Source: Tatumella sp. JGM118 (lineage in GTDB: Bacteria > Pseudomonadota > Gammaproteobacteria > Enterobacterales > Enterobacteriaceae). From it: 64,000 nucleotides of DNA. A program made the position numbers and the translations under genes. This document shows, piece by piece, positions 18,581-28,971 of this stretch (the first letter of the stretch is position 1; every line of letters begins with the position of its first letter). The stretch is taken from NCBI RefSeq assembly GCF_018257515.1, contig NZ_JAERJR010000010.1, positions 1 through 64,000 on the forward strand, written 5' to 3'. The notes beneath the pieces are model-generated. The model was not told the origin of the DNA. It saw only the letters and a program-made list of their open reading frames with translations, and ran no database searches.

Positions 18581-19297
18581 GTGAATATGTTTGAGTGGAT
18601 TGCTGATCCCAATGCCTGGCTGGCGCTGGGGACACTGATAGTGCTGGAAGTGGTTCTGGGTATCGACAATATTATTTTTCTGTCGCTGGTGGTGGCTAAG
18701 CTCCCTGAGAAACAACAGGATAAAGCCCGTAAACTGGGTCTGATGGCGGCGATGCTGATGCGTCTGGCACTGCTGGCGTCTATCGCCTGGGTGGTGCGAC
18801 TGACTCATCCGCTGTTTACCGTGTTTGATCATGCCCTATCGCTGCGGGATCTTATTCTGATGGCGGGCGGGCTGTTCCTGATCTGGAAATCGGCCAAAGA
18901 GATCCATGAAACCATCGAAGGGGGCGAAGAAGTGCACGAGAGTCGCGTGTCTTCTTTTGCCGGGGCGATTATCCAGATCATGCTGCTCGATATTATTTTC
19001 AGCCTGGATTCAGTGATCACCGCCGTGGGTCTGTCTGACCATCTGTTTATTATGATGGCCGCAGTGGTAATTGCGGTGATTATGATGATGTTTGCGGCAA
19101 AGGCTATCGGCGAGTTCGTTGACCGTCATCCGACCATTAAGATGCTGGCGCTGGCATTTCTGATCCTGGTCGGCTTCACCCTGATCCTGGAGAGTGTGTC
19201 GATACACGTACCGAAAGGCTATATCTATTTCGCCATGTTCTTCTCGATGGGCGTGGAGATGCTTAACCTTTTGCGAAGTAAGAACAAATCACATTAG
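18581..19297 (+). CDS. ygdQ: TerC-family integral membrane protein YgdQ
   Basis: A 238-residue inner-membrane protein of the TerC family (UPF0053), with about seven hydrophobic segments and the family's acidic intramembrane motifs VLGIDNIIFLSLV and IIFSLDSVITAVG. Family members are linked to metal-ion (manganese) handling, but for YgdQ itself this is inference. The GTG at 18581 has AGGA five nt upstream; the ATG two codons later (MFEWIADPNAW) aligns better with E. coli YgdQ (237 residues) and cannot be excluded. It sits between mutH and ygdR as in E. coli, with a hairpin terminator behind it. Confidence 0.93.
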   Translation: MNMFEWIADPNAWLALGTLIVLEVVLGIDNIIFLSLVVAKLPEKQQDKARKLGLMAAMLMRLALLASIAWVVRLTHPLFTVFDHALSLRDLILMAGGLFLIWKSAKEIHETIEGGEEVHESRVSSFAGAIIQIMLLDIIFSLDSVITAVGLSDHLFIMMAAVVIAVIMMMFAAKAIGEFVDRHPTIKMLALAFLILVGFTLILESVSIHVPKGYIYFAMFFSMGVEMLNLLRSKNKSH

Positions 19298-19304
19298 CCC
19301 TCCG

Positions 19305-19357
19305 CCGGCGGAAGGCCGTCTCTGTGACGGGAAACTTCCGCCGGACATCCCGGTTTT
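19305..19357 (+). terminator. Intrinsic terminator after ygdQ
   Basis: CCGGCGGAAG (19305-19314) pairs perfectly with CTTCCGCCGG (19335-19344) across a 20-nt loop that can itself fold. A T-run (19353-19357) follows about 8 nt later. It lies just after the ygdQ stop and before ygdR. Confidence 0.7.
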
Positions 19358-19481
19358 TATCTGATTTTCACGTTTTTTTGCGCTTTATCGTCGGTTTCAT
19401 AGCGCTGCTGTTTGTCTGTGGCAGAGAAATCATTTATTACTATAACCTGTAATAAAATGACAACTGCACATGAGGAGAGCC

Positions 19482-19706
19482 ATGAACGGATTACGTATCA
19501 TTGCAGGCGGCGGCCTGATGCTCAGCGCACTGCTGCTCGGCGGCTGCAGCAGCCATTATGTCATGGCCACCAAAGACGGCCATATGATCATGACCCAAGG
19601 CAAACCGGAGATCGATAAAGATACAGGGCTCGTCCAGTACACCGATGAGTCAGGGAATCAGGTTCAGATCAACGGGGATGAGATTTCCGGCATTATCGAA
19701 CGCTGA
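19482..19706 (+). CDS. ygdR: Small YgdI/YgdR-family lipoprotein
   Basis: A 74-residue lipoprotein. The signal peptide (about 1-20) ends in the lipobox LLGGCSS, so the mature protein begins at the Cys after Lgt/LspA processing. The rest is the SH3-like YgdI/YgdR domain ([20 protein letters not shown]... [14 protein letters not shown]). The ATG at 19482 was preferred over one four codons earlier because GAGGAG lies at the right distance only for 19482; E. coli YgdR has 72 residues. The mature residue after Cys is Ser, so outer-membrane sorting is expected. A CTGCCGC/GCGGCAG hairpin with a delayed T-run follows at 19714-19749. Confidence 0.93.
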   Translation: MNGLRIIAGGGLMLSALLLGGCSSHYVMATKDGHMIMTQGKPEIDKDTGLVQYTDESGNQVQINGDEISGIIER

Positions 19707-19825
19707 TTTCAGCCTGCCGCTGTTCCGGCGGCAGTCGCGGGTACTTTTTTCCTTTCGCGCCATCATTTCGCCGGTTATAGTCCGGAGAGGCCTTTTTTAC
19801 CCGTAACCACAGAAGGAAGCCAGCA

Positions 19826-20866
19826 ATGCATTATCACCGCATTCCCCATAGTTCGCTGGAAGTCAGTCAGCTGGGACTGGGTACCATGACCTTTGGTGAG
19901 CAAAACAGTGAAGCCGATGCCCACGCACAGCTCGATTTTGCCCTGAGACAGGGAATTAACCTGATCGATACTGCCGAGATGTATCCCGTTCCGCCACGCC
20001 CGGAAACCCAGGGACTGACGGAAAAATATATCGGCAGCTGGCTGAAGAAGACCGGTAACCGCGACAAAATCGTACTGGCGAGTAAAGTGGCCGGTCCGGT
20101 ACGTGGCAATGATGCCTCGATCCGTCCGGGGCAGGCGCTGGACCGTAAAAATATCCGTGCCGCCTTAGATGCCAGCCTGCAGCGACTGAATACCGATTAT
20201 CTCGACCTCTATCAGTTGCACTGGCCACAACGGCCTGCCAACTTTTTTGGTCGTCTGGGCTATGAGTATACCGACGAAAACGTACCGGTGACCCTGCTGG
20301 AGACCCTGGAGGCACTGACTGAGCAGGTCCGTGCCGGCAAGATCCGTTATATCGGGGTATCTAACGAAACCGCATGGGGCGTGATGCGCTATCTGCAACT
20401 GGCAGAAAAGCATGACCTGCCACGGATTGTGACCATTCAGAACCCGTATAGCCTGCTGAATCGCAGTTTTGAAGTCGGTCTGGCAGAAATCAGTCAGTAT
20501 GAAGGGGTAGAGCTGCTGGCTTACTCATCGCTGGCTTTTGGTACGCTAAGCGGAAAATACCTGAATGGCAGGCAACCTGCCGGGGCGAGAAATACCCTTT
20601 TCAGCCGTTTTACCCGATACTCCGGTGAGCAGTCATCACAGGCGATTGCAGCCTATGTGGCACTGGCTGAGCGGCACGGGCTGGACCCGTCACAGATGGC
20701 ACTGGCATTTGTCCGCCAGCAACCTTTTGTCGCCAGTACCCTGCTGGGTGCCACCACTCTCGAACAGCTGAAAATCAATATCGACAGTGCTAATCTCACG
20801 CTGAGTGCAGAAGTCATCGCAGAGCTGGAAGCTATCCATCGCCGCTTTACCTACCCTGCCCCCTGA
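19826..20866 (+). CDS. tas: NADP(H)-dependent aldo-keto reductase Tas
   Basis: Tas is an aldo-keto reductase of (beta/alpha)8-barrel fold, 346 residues, the same length as E. coli Tas. The active-site Asp/Tyr block IDTAEMYPVPP, the catalytic Lys region VLASKVAG and His in DLYQLHWPQRP are visible, followed by the cofactor-binding C-terminal segment (STLLGATTLEQLKINID). In E. coli extra copies suppress the tyrosine auxotrophy of a starving strain; the natural substrate is not known. It stands alone, convergent to lplT, with an 11-bp perfect hairpin (20875-20901) between the stops. Confidence 0.96.
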   Translation: MHYHRIPHSSLEVSQLGLGTMTFGEQNSEADAHAQLDFALRQGINLIDTAEMYPVPPRPETQGLTEKYIGSWLKKTGNRDKIVLASKVAGPVRGNDASIRPGQALDRKNIRAALDASLQRLNTDYLDLYQLHWPQRPANFFGRLGYEYTDENVPVTLLETLEALTEQVRAGKIRYIGVSNETAWGVMRYLQLAEKHDLPRIVTIQNPYSLLNRSFEVGLAEISQYEGVELLAYSSLAFGTLSGKYLNGRQPAGARNTLFSRFTRYSGEQSSQAIAAYVALAERHGLDPSQMALAFVRQQPFVASTLLGATTLEQLKINIDSANLTLSAEVIAELEAIHRRFTYPAP

Positions 20867-20903
20867 CCGGCCTTTTTCTGCACCGCCACGCGGTGCAGAA
20901 ACC

Positions 20904-22106
20904 TCACTGGCGACGGTGTTTCAGCCACTGCCAGCTCCAGAGCAGTGTGATCCCCAATGCGAATAAGCCGCCGAAGGCACAGCCGGTCGCAACCGGAGGT
21001 GCGCCCAGTCTGACCGCCAGGGTATAGATCGCCAGCATCCCCAGCATGGCGACATTTTCACCCAGATTCTGTACCGCAATGGCATAACCGGCCCCGACCG
21101 ATGCCCGGCCTCGAACCTGTAACAACGCATTCAGCGGCACGACAAACACCCCGCCACAGACACCGGCCATGATCAGCCAGAAACCGGCAGTGTACATGTG
21201 GTGCATCAGGGTAAAAATAATCACCACCCCGCCCAGCAAAATACCCGCAGGGAAGCAGCGCCGGGTATTCTTCAGGGTAATCAGCCTGCCGGCCAGCAAT
21301 GCCCCACCGACGATACCGACGGCCACCAGCGCATTCAGTAGCGTCGGCGTGGTGTTGTCGGTGATCCCTAATGCCACCGGCACCCACAGCACCAGCAGGA
21401 AACGCAGCGTTACCCCGGCCCCCCAGAACAGGCTGGTGCCGATCAGCGAGAAGCGGGTTTCACTGTCCTGCCAGAGGGTGCGGCAGGCGGTCAGAAATTC
21501 CTCCAGCATCACCCGCAGATGACGGTATTGTGCCGGCCGGGCGGCCGGCAGCCCCGGGATCATGATATTCGCCAGCACCGCCAGTGCGTAGATGACAGCA
21601 CACATCAGCAGGGCCGTGGAAACATGCCAGTCGGCAAGCATTCCGCCGGACAGCGATCCCAGCAGGATCGCGGCAATGGTAGAGCTTTCCATTAATCCGT
21701 TCCCCCGGATCAGTTGATCCTCGGGCATCAGTTCCCCCAGGATGCCGTACTTCGCGGGGGAGTATGCCGCGGCACCGACACCGACCAGTCCGTAACCGAT
21801 AAAAGGATTAACATTAATGCCGATCAGTACCGCCCCGATAAATTTCAGGCCGTTGGCGACCATCATCACCCGGCCTTTAGGAAAGCTGTCCGCAAACTGC
21901 CCGACAAAGGGGGCCAGCAGAATGTAGGCCACCACGAAAACCATCTGTAGCACAGGTTGCGACCATGCCGGGTAGTCATTATTTTTCATCAATGCCAGGG
22001 TCGCAAATAACAGCGCGTTATCGCCAAACGCCGAGAAAAATTGCGCGGTCAGCACCGGACGCAGCCCTCCGCGGCCGGCCGGCGGCGGTATAATGATATT
22101 ACTCAT
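20904..22106 (-). CDS. lplT: Lysophospholipid transporter LplT
   Basis: LplT is a major-facilitator protein that flips lysophospholipids (mainly lyso-PE) inward across the inner membrane for reacylation by Aas. The 400-residue protein (E. coli 397) has about 12 hydrophobic segments and conserved stretches such as [19 protein letters not shown]. Its start overlaps the end of aas by 8 nt, so the two are translated from one aas-lplT message and form one recycling pathway. Confidence 0.97.
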   Translation of the reverse strand: MSNIIIPPPAGRGGLRPVLTAQFFSAFGDNALLFATLALMKNNDYPAWSQPVLQMVFVVAYILLAPFVGQFADSFPKGRVMMVANGLKFIGAVLIGINVNPFIGYGLVGVGAAAYSPAKYGILGELMPEDQLIRGNGLMESSTIAAILLGSLSGGMLADWHVSTALLMCAVIYALAVLANIMIPGLPAARPAQYRHLRVMLEEFLTACRTLWQDSETRFSLIGTSLFWGAGVTLRFLLVLWVPVALGITDNTTPTLLNALVAVGIVGGALLAGRLITLKNTRRCFPAGILLGGVVIIFTLMHHMYTAGFWLIMAGVCGGVFVVPLNALLQVRGRASVGAGYAIAVQNLGENVAMLGMLAIYTLAVRLGAPPVATGCAFGGLFALGITLLWSWQWLKHRRQ

Positions 22107-24270
22107 GATCCTTTACCACTGTGGACGGTGTTGTCGTCGCAGCCATTGTTTTAAGTTGCTGATAGTCCGGTTTGCCACTGCCCAGCAGGGGCATCTGTGG
22201 CAGCCAGCGAATATCACGCGGCACACTCAGTTCGCTATAGCCCAGCTCACGCCCCGCCTGCAGCAGCCTGTCCCGTGTCAGCGTGTTATCCGTGCTAAAC
22301 AGGACCAGCGCTTCGCCACGCGTGGCATCGGTTCTGACGACCGCGGCATGCTGATGTTCCGCCGACACCTTCAGGGCCAGAGTCTCCGGGATCTCCAGCG
22401 AGACCATTTCCCCGGCCAGTTTGGCAAAACGTTTCACCCTGCCCTGAATACGGCAGAAACCATCGCTGTCAAAACTGACCAGGTCGCCGGTGTCATACCA
22501 GCCGGCTTCCATAACGCCTTCACCGTTATCCGCGGACGGTGGCTCAATCACCCCGGGGGCCGTCGCCCGCAGATAGCCTTTCATCAGGTTCGGGCCCCGC
22601 ACCTGCAGCCGCCCGCCGTCGTCGATGCCGGGAACCGCGATCAGCCGGAAGTCCATCGCCGGAAGGATGCGACCGACGGTATTAAAGCGGGCCGCCATCG
22701 GCACATTGATCGACAATACCGGGGCGCATTCTGTCGCGCCGTAGCCTTCCAGAATGCGTAAACCAAACTTTTCCAGGTAGAGATCACGGGTCGATGCCGG
22801 CAGACGGTCAGCACCGGCAACCACATAACGGATGCGCGCAAAATCATAAGGATCGGCAAAACGGGCATACTGTGCCAGGAAAGCCGGAGTACCGAACAGC
22901 ACGTTGCAGTTCCGGTCATAAACCAGTTCGGGAATAATGCGGTAATGCAGAGGGCTGGGGTAAAGTAGCGCCTCTGCGCCGGTAAACAGGGGGGTCAGCA
23001 GACCGACCGTCAGACCAAAGGCATGAAATAACGGCAGGGAAGACATAAAGCGATCCCCCGGTCTGAAATCTGCCACGGTGCGGATCTGTTCGACATTAGC
23101 CAGCAGGCTCTTGTGGCTGTGTACCACCCCTTTCGGGTCACCTTCCGAGCCGGACGTAAAGAGGATCACCGCGGCATCCTCCGGGGACTGCGGGGCATGG
23201 GCCCGCTCCGGTTGCAGCAGATGACGGAGGATCCACAGCTTATCGCGGACAGTCAGTGACCCTTTCAGATCTTCCAGATAGATCCAGTTCACTCCTTGCA
23301 GTCCTTCGGTCAGGTGCCAGAGTTTGCCCTTATCGAGGAACTGCCGGGAGGTAAAGATAGTGGTGATTTGGGCTGCATTCACCGCCACCTGCAATCCGCG
23401 CACTCCGGCAGAGTAATTCAGCATTGCCGGGACGCGGCCGCGTAAAATCGCCCCGAAAATCACCGCCGGGGTGATGGACGTATTGGGCAGTAACAGGCCG
23501 GGTGTCTGTGCGGGCGGGCAATACTTGTCGAGTAACCGGGCCACGCCCAGCATCTTTTTCAGCAGTTTCCGGTAACTGTCGGCCGGGGATAAGACATCCG
23601 AGATACAGGTCCGTCCCGCGCCATAGCGTTTTGCCGCACTCAGGAAGGCTTCAAATAAGGTTTCTCTGGGGCGGGCCGCCATCCGGGCTTCCATCATAAT
23701 ATGATGCAGATGTTCACCGGCCTGTGCCCGGCGCTGGCGTCCGGTAGGTGCCGCCGGCATCGGTATGCGGGTGGCAGGCAGGATATGCAGGCTAATCTGC
23801 GGGAAGGGGCGACGCGGGATCTCTCCGCTCTGGCGCGCAAACCAGCTGTATTCTGCTCCCTCGATGCGTACCGGCACCACGGTCGCTCCGGTTCTGGCCG
23901 CCAGAAAGCTGGCTCCGCTGTAAACTTTCATCAGTGAACCGGTGATACTGATCCGCCCTTCCGGGAAAATCACCACCGGTCGTCCCTGATTAATCAGACG
24001 AATAAGCTGTTTAACGGAGACCGGTTTTAACGGGTCCAGCGGGACCACCTCAACCAGTGAACGGACGACTTTCATGTACCAACGGTCAGACAGCCCGGAC
24101 CAGACCGCAAACACCGGTTTACCCGGTAAGAACAGGCTCAGTAAGACACCATCAAGAAAAGAGGTATGGTTAGGAGTAATCAGTAATTTGTCATGCTGAA
24201 AGGGTGACAAATCGCCGTGCACCCGCACCCGCCAGAACAGACGGCAGAGTCCACGTAACAGACTAAACAT
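22099..24270 (-). CDS. aas: Bifunctional 2-acylglycerophosphoethanolamine acyltransferase / acyl-ACP synthetase Aas
   Basis: Aas reacylates lysophosphatidylethanolamine at the inner membrane using acyl-ACP that it makes itself. Two domains are visible in 723 residues (E. coli 719): an N-terminal PlsC-type acyltransferase with HTSFLDG (HX4D, about residues 36-41) and [10 protein letters not shown], then an AMP-binding synthetase domain (about 230-720) with the phosphate loop [14 protein letters not shown] and [10 protein letters not shown] and [10 protein letters not shown]. It is upstream of and overlaps lplT. In E. coli the next locus is omrA/omrB-galR; here an 11-kb block intervenes. Confidence 0.98.
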   Translation of the reverse strand: MFSLLRGLCRLFWRVRVHGDLSPFQHDKLLITPNHTSFLDGVLLSLFLPGKPVFAVWSGLSDRWYMKVVRSLVEVVPLDPLKPVSVKQLIRLINQGRPVVIFPEGRISITGSLMKVYSGASFLAARTGATVVPVRIEGAEYSWFARQSGEIPRRPFPQISLHILPATRIPMPAAPTGRQRRAQAGEHLHHIMMEARMAARPRETLFEAFLSAAKRYGAGRTCISDVLSPADSYRKLLKKMLGVARLLDKYCPPAQTPGLLLPNTSITPAVIFGAILRGRVPAMLNYSAGVRGLQVAVNAAQITTIFTSRQFLDKGKLWHLTEGLQGVNWIYLEDLKGSLTVRDKLWILRHLLQPERAHAPQSPEDAAVILFTSGSEGDPKGVVHSHKSLLANVEQIRTVADFRPGDRFMSSLPLFHAFGLTVGLLTPLFTGAEALLYPSPLHYRIIPELVYDRNCNVLFGTPAFLAQYARFADPYDFARIRYVVAGADRLPASTRDLYLEKFGLRILEGYGATECAPVLSINVPMAARFNTVGRILPAMDFRLIAVPGIDDGGRLQVRGPNLMKGYLRATAPGVIEPPSADNGEGVMEAGWYDTGDLVSFDSDGFCRIQGRVKRFAKLAGEMVSLEIPETLALKVSAEHQHAAVVRTDATRGEALVLFSTDNTLTRDRLLQAGRELGYSELSVPRDIRWLPQMPLLGSGKPDYQQLKTMAATTTPSTVVKDHE

Positions 24271-24358
24271 CCACTCTCCTTAATATTCAAACAGTCGTCC
24301 CCGGATTAAACACGTTTGTGTCGCAGGACACAATTAATCAGCACGAAATGTCGCTATT

Positions 24359-24411
24359 TTTTTACTCCGGTCACCGGTCTGTCGTCTTTCTGACCGGTTC
24401 CGGAGTAAAAA
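24359..24411. repeat. 53-bp inverted repeat between the efflux operon and aas
   Basis: TTTTTACTCCGG (24359-24370) is perfectly complementary to CCGGAGTAAAAA (24400-24411), and inside it ACCGGTC (24373-24379) pairs with GACCGGT (24392-24398), so a near-continuous 19-bp stem can form. T comes before and A after the stem on both strands, the reverse of a normal intrinsic terminator. It lies 21 bp beyond the stop of the outer-membrane channel gene, at the boundary of the accessory block. Confidence 0.85.
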
Positions 24412-24432
24412 TGAAGAGTGAGGATGGGGAAA

Positions 24433-25866
24433 CTAGCGGGGGTTGCCGGCGGGCGCATCCGGCAGGTCAGAGGTGCTCCAGCCCCCGCCCAGGGCCGCCA
24501 CCAGAGCCACACTGGTCACCCATTGGGTACTCTGCAGTGCCAGCAGGCTCTGTCGGGCGCTGAGACGGCTGTTTTCGGTGGTCGCCACATCAAGGTAGTC
24601 AATCATCCCGGCATCATACTGATTGCGGGTGACACGGGCAGATTCAGCCGCGGCATCACTGGCGGCTTTCTGGGCCGAGATTTCGTCGTTCAGGGTATTC
24701 AGTTCGACCAGATTATCTTCCACACCCTGCATCGCCGTCAGCACCGTCTGGCGATAGGTCGCCACACTGGCGTCATAGGAGGCGCGGGCCTGTTCCACCT
24801 TCGCGGAGGTGGCACCGAAGTCCAGAACCGTCCCGCTCAGCTCCGGTCCCAGCGACCAGACACGCTCAGGCAACGAAAACAGATTGTGCAATACACTGGA
24901 CGTAAAGCCGCCGCTGGCCGACAAGGTCAGGTCCGGATAGTATCCGGCAATCGCCACCCCGACCGCCGCGTTGGCCGCAGCCACATTACGCTCGGCATAG
25001 GCGATATCCGGACGGCGCTGCAACAGGCTGCCCGGCAGACTGACCGGGATGGCCGGTAAGGTCGCGGTCAGCGGTGCCGCCGGCAGCGAGAACTGTGACG
25101 GTGTCTGGCCGATCAGCAGAGCAATGGCGTGTTCCAGTTGCGCGCGCTGCCACTGATAGTCCAGCGCCGTTGACCGGGTACTGGCCAGCTGCATCTGTGC
25201 CTGCGCCAGCGTCCCGCGATCTTCATTACCGGCCAGGTATTTATTATTGATTACCCGCAGATAGCCTTCATAAGCAGTAATACTCTGCTGATAGAGGGCG
25301 ATCCGCTCATCCATAATCCGCAGCTGGAAGTAGTCCTGCGCCAGTTCAGACTGCGCACTCAGGGTGGCATTGGCAAGCTCGGCCGCACTCGCCGAAGCAC
25401 TGGCGCGATCTTCTTCCCGCTGACGACGCAGACTGCCCCAGAGATCCACTTCCCAGCTGGCGGTCAGTTGGGCGGAGTGGCTGTCAGCAATACTCTGCAC
25501 CGGAGAACTGCCATTGGTGTGGCTGGCTGCCCGGGTCGAGCTGCCGGTAGCACTCAGCGACGGGAACAGCGCGGCTTTGGATTGCGCAGCCAGCGCACGG
25601 GCCTCACGGTACTGTGCGGCATACATAGCAATATTCTGGTTGGAAATCGCCACCTGAGGCATCAGCTGGTTCAGTTCCGGGTCGTTAAAGATCCGCCACC
25701 ACTCCCCTTTCGGTTCCGCATCCATCGGGGTGGCCTGTTGCCAGCCTTTCGCTTCTTTAAACTGTATCGGCACATCTGCCGACGGACGATGGTAATCCGG
25801 GCCGACCATACAGCCACTGAGCAGCAATACCAGGCAGATCGGGGTAAGCTTTTTTACTGTTTTCAT
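24433..25866 (-). CDS. Outer-membrane efflux channel lipoprotein (OprM/NodT family), partner of the adjacent MdtABC-like pump
   Basis: A 477-residue outer-membrane factor. The signal peptide ends in lipobox LLSGCMVGPDYHRP, so it is lipidated. The family's two repeated OEP halves follow, with typical sequences such as ASWEVDLWGSLRRQ, RRPDIAYAERNVAAANA and GYYPDLTLSASGGF. The ATG at 25866 directly follows the MdtC stop (TGA-TTG-ATG); one codon earlier a TTG could also serve. As the last gene of mdtA-mdtB-mdtC-channel it should form the trimeric exit duct of this pump. The order resembles muxABC-opmB of Pseudomonas rather than E. coli mdtABCD, which uses TolC. Confidence 0.93.
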   Translation of the reverse strand: MKTVKKLTPICLVLLLSGCMVGPDYHRPSADVPIQFKEAKGWQQATPMDAEPKGEWWRIFNDPELNQLMPQVAISNQNIAMYAAQYREARALAAQSKAALFPSLSATGSSTRAASHTNGSSPVQSIADSHSAQLTASWEVDLWGSLRRQREEDRASASASAAELANATLSAQSELAQDYFQLRIMDERIALYQQSITAYEGYLRVINNKYLAGNEDRGTLAQAQMQLASTRSTALDYQWQRAQLEHAIALLIGQTPSQFSLPAAPLTATLPAIPVSLPGSLLQRRPDIAYAERNVAAANAAVGVAIAGYYPDLTLSASGGFTSSVLHNLFSLPERVWSLGPELSGTVLDFGATSAKVEQARASYDASVATYRQTVLTAMQGVEDNLVELNTLNDEISAQKAASDAAAESARVTRNQYDAGMIDYLDVATTENSRLSARQSLLALQSTQWVTSVALVAALGGGWSTSDLPDAPAGNPR

Positions 25867-25869
25867 CAA

Positions 25870-28800
25870 TCAGGATCCTGAGGCCCGCAGGCGGTGCCAT
25901 TGTCGTTTTGTGGCGCGGCTCAGCCGGTCCAGCCACAGATAGACCACCGGGGTGGTAAAAAGGGTCAGCAACTGGCTAAGCGCCAGACCGCCGGCAATCG
26001 CCATGCCCAGCGGACTGCGCAGATCGGCGTCCCCGCCGCTGCCCAGCGCCAGAGGAAGTGCGCCGAAGAACGCCGCCAGCGTGGTCATCATAATAGGACG
26101 GAAGCGTTTCACGCAGGCCTGCGTGATGGCCTCCTGCGGGGTAAGCCCCTGTTTACGTTCCGCATCCAGCGCGAAGTCGATCATCATTATGGCGTTCTTC
26201 TTGACGATACCGATCAGCAGCACAATACCGATCAGTGAAATCACCGTCAGCTGGGTATTGGTGAGGATCAGCAGCAGCAAGGCCCCCACCCCGGCAGACG
26301 GCAGTGTCGAAAGGATAGTCAGCGGATGAATATAGCTCTCATAGAGCATGCCCAGCACGATATAGACGGTGGCCAGCGCTGCGGCAATCAGCCACGGCAT
26401 GGTCGCCGTCAGCTGTGTAAAGGCCGCGGCGGTACCCTGGAAACCGGCCTGAATCGTATCCGGCAGACCAATTTTTGCCATCGCCTGATGAATGGCGGCC
26501 TGGGCTTCTTCCAGCGATGCCCCGTCCGCCAGGTTGAAGGCCAGCGTACTGGTCGCCGACTGCCCCTGGTGGTTGACCGACAGCGGCGCATTGCCGCCAC
26601 GGAAACTGGCAAAGGCCGACAGCGGGATCCGGTCGCCGCTATCGTTAATCACGAACAGCTTATCCAGTTCCGACGGGTCACGGGTCTGGTCACTTTGCAG
26701 CATCATCACGACATGATACTGGTTCAGCGTCTTGTAAATGGTGGCTATCTGGCGCTGGGCAAAGGCATTATTCAGCAGGGTATCCAGCATCTCCACATTC
26801 ACCCCTAAGCGGCTGGCCCGATCCCGGTCGATATCGATCATCACTTCCTGCCCCCCGGTCTGGGAGTCTGAATCCACATCAGTTAACTGCGGGATAGCCC
26901 GCAATGCGGCCGCCACTTTCGGTGTCCAGGTGCGCAGCAGGTCCAGATCATCGGCCTGCAGACTGTACTGATAGGTCGCATTCGCGCTGCGTCCGCCAAT
27001 ATGTAAGTCCTGAGCCGCCATCAGGAATAACTGTGCTCCGGCCACGTGGCTGGCTTTCATACTCAGCCGGTTAGCAATTTCGGTAGCATTACCTTTCCGT
27101 TTATCGAAGTCCTTCAGCCGGACAAAGAAATTCGCCGTGTTACGCGACCCGAACATCCCGCTACCCATGGAGGACATCACACTTTCCACCGCCGGGTCAG
27201 AGCGGATAATTTGCGTAAATTCGGCCACTTTCGGTTTCATCGCCTGGAAGGAGATATTCTGGTCGGCCCGCGCCATCCCCATCAGTAACCCGGTATCCTG
27301 GTTCGGGAAGAAGCCTTTCTGAACCACCGAATAAAGAAACAGATTCAGCAACACGGTCAGCAGCAGACTGAACATGGTCAGTTTCTGGTGTGCCATCACC
27401 CAGGCCAGCCCGCGACCGTAGGCGGCAGACAGCCGGTTAAGCTGCTTTTCAATCCAGCGGAACACCGGATGCGGTTGCTGCGTCTCCGGCGGCTGACGCT
27501 TCAGCAAACGGGCACATAACATCGGCGTCAGACTGAGCGACACAAACATCGAAATGACCAGCGAGATACTGAGGGTCACCGCGAATTCGCGGAACAGGCG
27601 GCCCACAATGCTGCCCATCAGCAGGATGGGGATAAAGACCGCAATCAGCGAGATGGTCATCGATAACACGGTAAAGCTGACTTCCTGTGCCCCGCGCACC
27701 GCGGCCCGCACCGGCCCCAGTCCGGATTCGATATGGCGCATGATGTTTTCCAGCACCACTATCGCATCATCCACCACAAACCCGGTGGCGATGATCAGCG
27801 CCATCAGGGAAAGGTTATCCAGGCTGTAGCCCAGCAGATACATGACTATGCAGGTTCCGATCAGCGAGACCGGTAATGCCAGTGCCGGGATCACCACCGC
27901 CCGCCAGTTACGCAGGAACACAAACACCACCGCAATCACCAGCAATACGGCCGTCAGCAGGGTTTCTTCGGTGTCATACAGTGAGGCACGGACCAGCGGC
28001 GCACGGTCAACCACCAGCTGCAGACTGGTGTCTGCCGGCAGGGTCGCCCGCATGGCCGGTAGCTGTGCCTTTATGGCATCGATCGTCTTCAGCATGTTGG
28101 CACCGGCCTGCCGGGTGACGCCAATCATTACCGCCGGTTTACCGTTCAGAAAGCCGGCACTGTACTTATCCTGCACGCCGTCGTAGACGGTGGCGACATC
28201 GTGTAAGCGCACAGCTTTGCCATTCTGATAAAGAATGATCAGGTTGCGGTAGCGGTCGGCACTCTCCAGCTGACCGTTACTGTCGATAGACCAGGAGAAG
28301 TTCTTCCCTTCCAGTATGCCTTTCGGCAGATTGGTGGTGCTGTTGGCCACCGCGGTTCTGACGGTATCCAGCGAGATCCCGTATTGCGTCAGTTTTTCCG
28401 GCTGCAAATCGATACGCACCGCCGGTAATGCACTGCCCATCAGGGAGACTTCACCGACTCCCTGCACCTGCGAGACCACCTGTTCTATCTTACTCTCGGC
28501 GAGGTCATATAACTCGCCGGGCGGTCGCGTCGAGGAGGTCAGCGCCATCATCACTATCGGCGCATCGGACGGGTTGGCTTTCCGGTAGGTCGGCATCGAA
28601 GGCATACTGCTCGGCAGTAAGCTGCGGGCGGCGTTGATTGCCGCCTGCACATCCCGCGCGGCGCCGTTGATATTCCGGTCCAGAGAAAACTGCAGAATAA
28701 CGGTGGTGGAGCCCTGAGAACTGCTGGACGTCATCTGGGTGACGCCGGCAATTTCGCCCAGCGCACGCTCCAGCGGGGTGGCGACCGTAGCCGCCATCGT

Positions 28801-28971
28801 TTCAGGGCTGGCACCAGGCAGGCTGGCGCTGACCATAATGGTCGGGAAATCGACCTGAGGTAACGGGGCCACCGGCAACAGCCGGTAGCCCAGCGTCCCC
28901 AGCAATAGCATTGCCAGAGTCAGCAAAACGGTGGCAACCGGCCGGAAGATAAACAGCCGGGTGATACTCAT
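25870..28971 (-). CDS. mdtC: RND efflux inner-membrane subunit, MdtC-like
   Basis: A 1033-residue proton-driven RND transporter of the HAE-1 type, close to E. coli MdtC (1025). It has the duplicated architecture of an N-terminal helix, large periplasmic porter/docking loop, helix bundle, then the same again. The central helix relay has the acidic pair in [13 protein letters not shown], and the second half contains [17 protein letters not shown]. In E. coli MdtB and MdtC form a heterotrimer (two MdtB, one MdtC). It overlaps mdtB by 4 nt and abuts the channel gene, so all four products should be made together. Confidence 0.93.
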   Translation of the reverse strand: MSITRLFIFRPVATVLLTLAMLLLGTLGYRLLPVAPLPQVDFPTIMVSASLPGASPETMAATVATPLERALGEIAGVTQMTSSSSQGSTTVILQFSLDRNINGAARDVQAAINAARSLLPSSMPSMPTYRKANPSDAPIVMMALTSSTRPPGELYDLAESKIEQVVSQVQGVGEVSLMGSALPAVRIDLQPEKLTQYGISLDTVRTAVANSTTNLPKGILEGKNFSWSIDSNGQLESADRYRNLIILYQNGKAVRLHDVATVYDGVQDKYSAGFLNGKPAVMIGVTRQAGANMLKTIDAIKAQLPAMRATLPADTSLQLVVDRAPLVRASLYDTEETLLTAVLLVIAVVFVFLRNWRAVVIPALALPVSLIGTCIVMYLLGYSLDNLSLMALIIATGFVVDDAIVVLENIMRHIESGLGPVRAAVRGAQEVSFTVLSMTISLIAVFIPILLMGSIVGRLFREFAVTLSISLVISMFVSLSLTPMLCARLLKRQPPETQQPHPVFRWIEKQLNRLSAAYGRGLAWVMAHQKLTMFSLLLTVLLNLFLYSVVQKGFFPNQDTGLLMGMARADQNISFQAMKPKVAEFTQIIRSDPAVESVMSSMGSGMFGSRNTANFFVRLKDFDKRKGNATEIANRLSMKASHVAGAQLFLMAAQDLHIGGRSANATYQYSLQADDLDLLRTWTPKVAAALRAIPQLTDVDSDSQTGGQEVMIDIDRDRASRLGVNVEMLDTLLNNAFAQRQIATIYKTLNQYHVVMMLQSDQTRDPSELDKLFVINDSGDRIPLSAFASFRGGNAPLSVNHQGQSATSTLAFNLADGASLEEAQAAIHQAMAKIGLPDTIQAGFQGTAAAFTQLTATMPWLIAAALATVYIVLGMLYESYIHPLTILSTLPSAGVGALLLLILTNTQLTVISLIGIVLLIGIVKKNAIMMIDFALDAERKQGLTPQEAITQACVKRFRPIMMTTLAAFFGALPLALGSGGDADLRSPLGMAIAGGLALSQLLTLFTTPVVYLWLDRLSRATKRQWHRLRASGS

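Noticed and set aside
20875-20901. Perfect 11-bp hairpin between tas and lplT as a terminator
   Set aside because: T-rich sequence precedes and A-rich sequence follows the stem on both strands, so there is no U-tract after the hairpin; mentioned only under tas.
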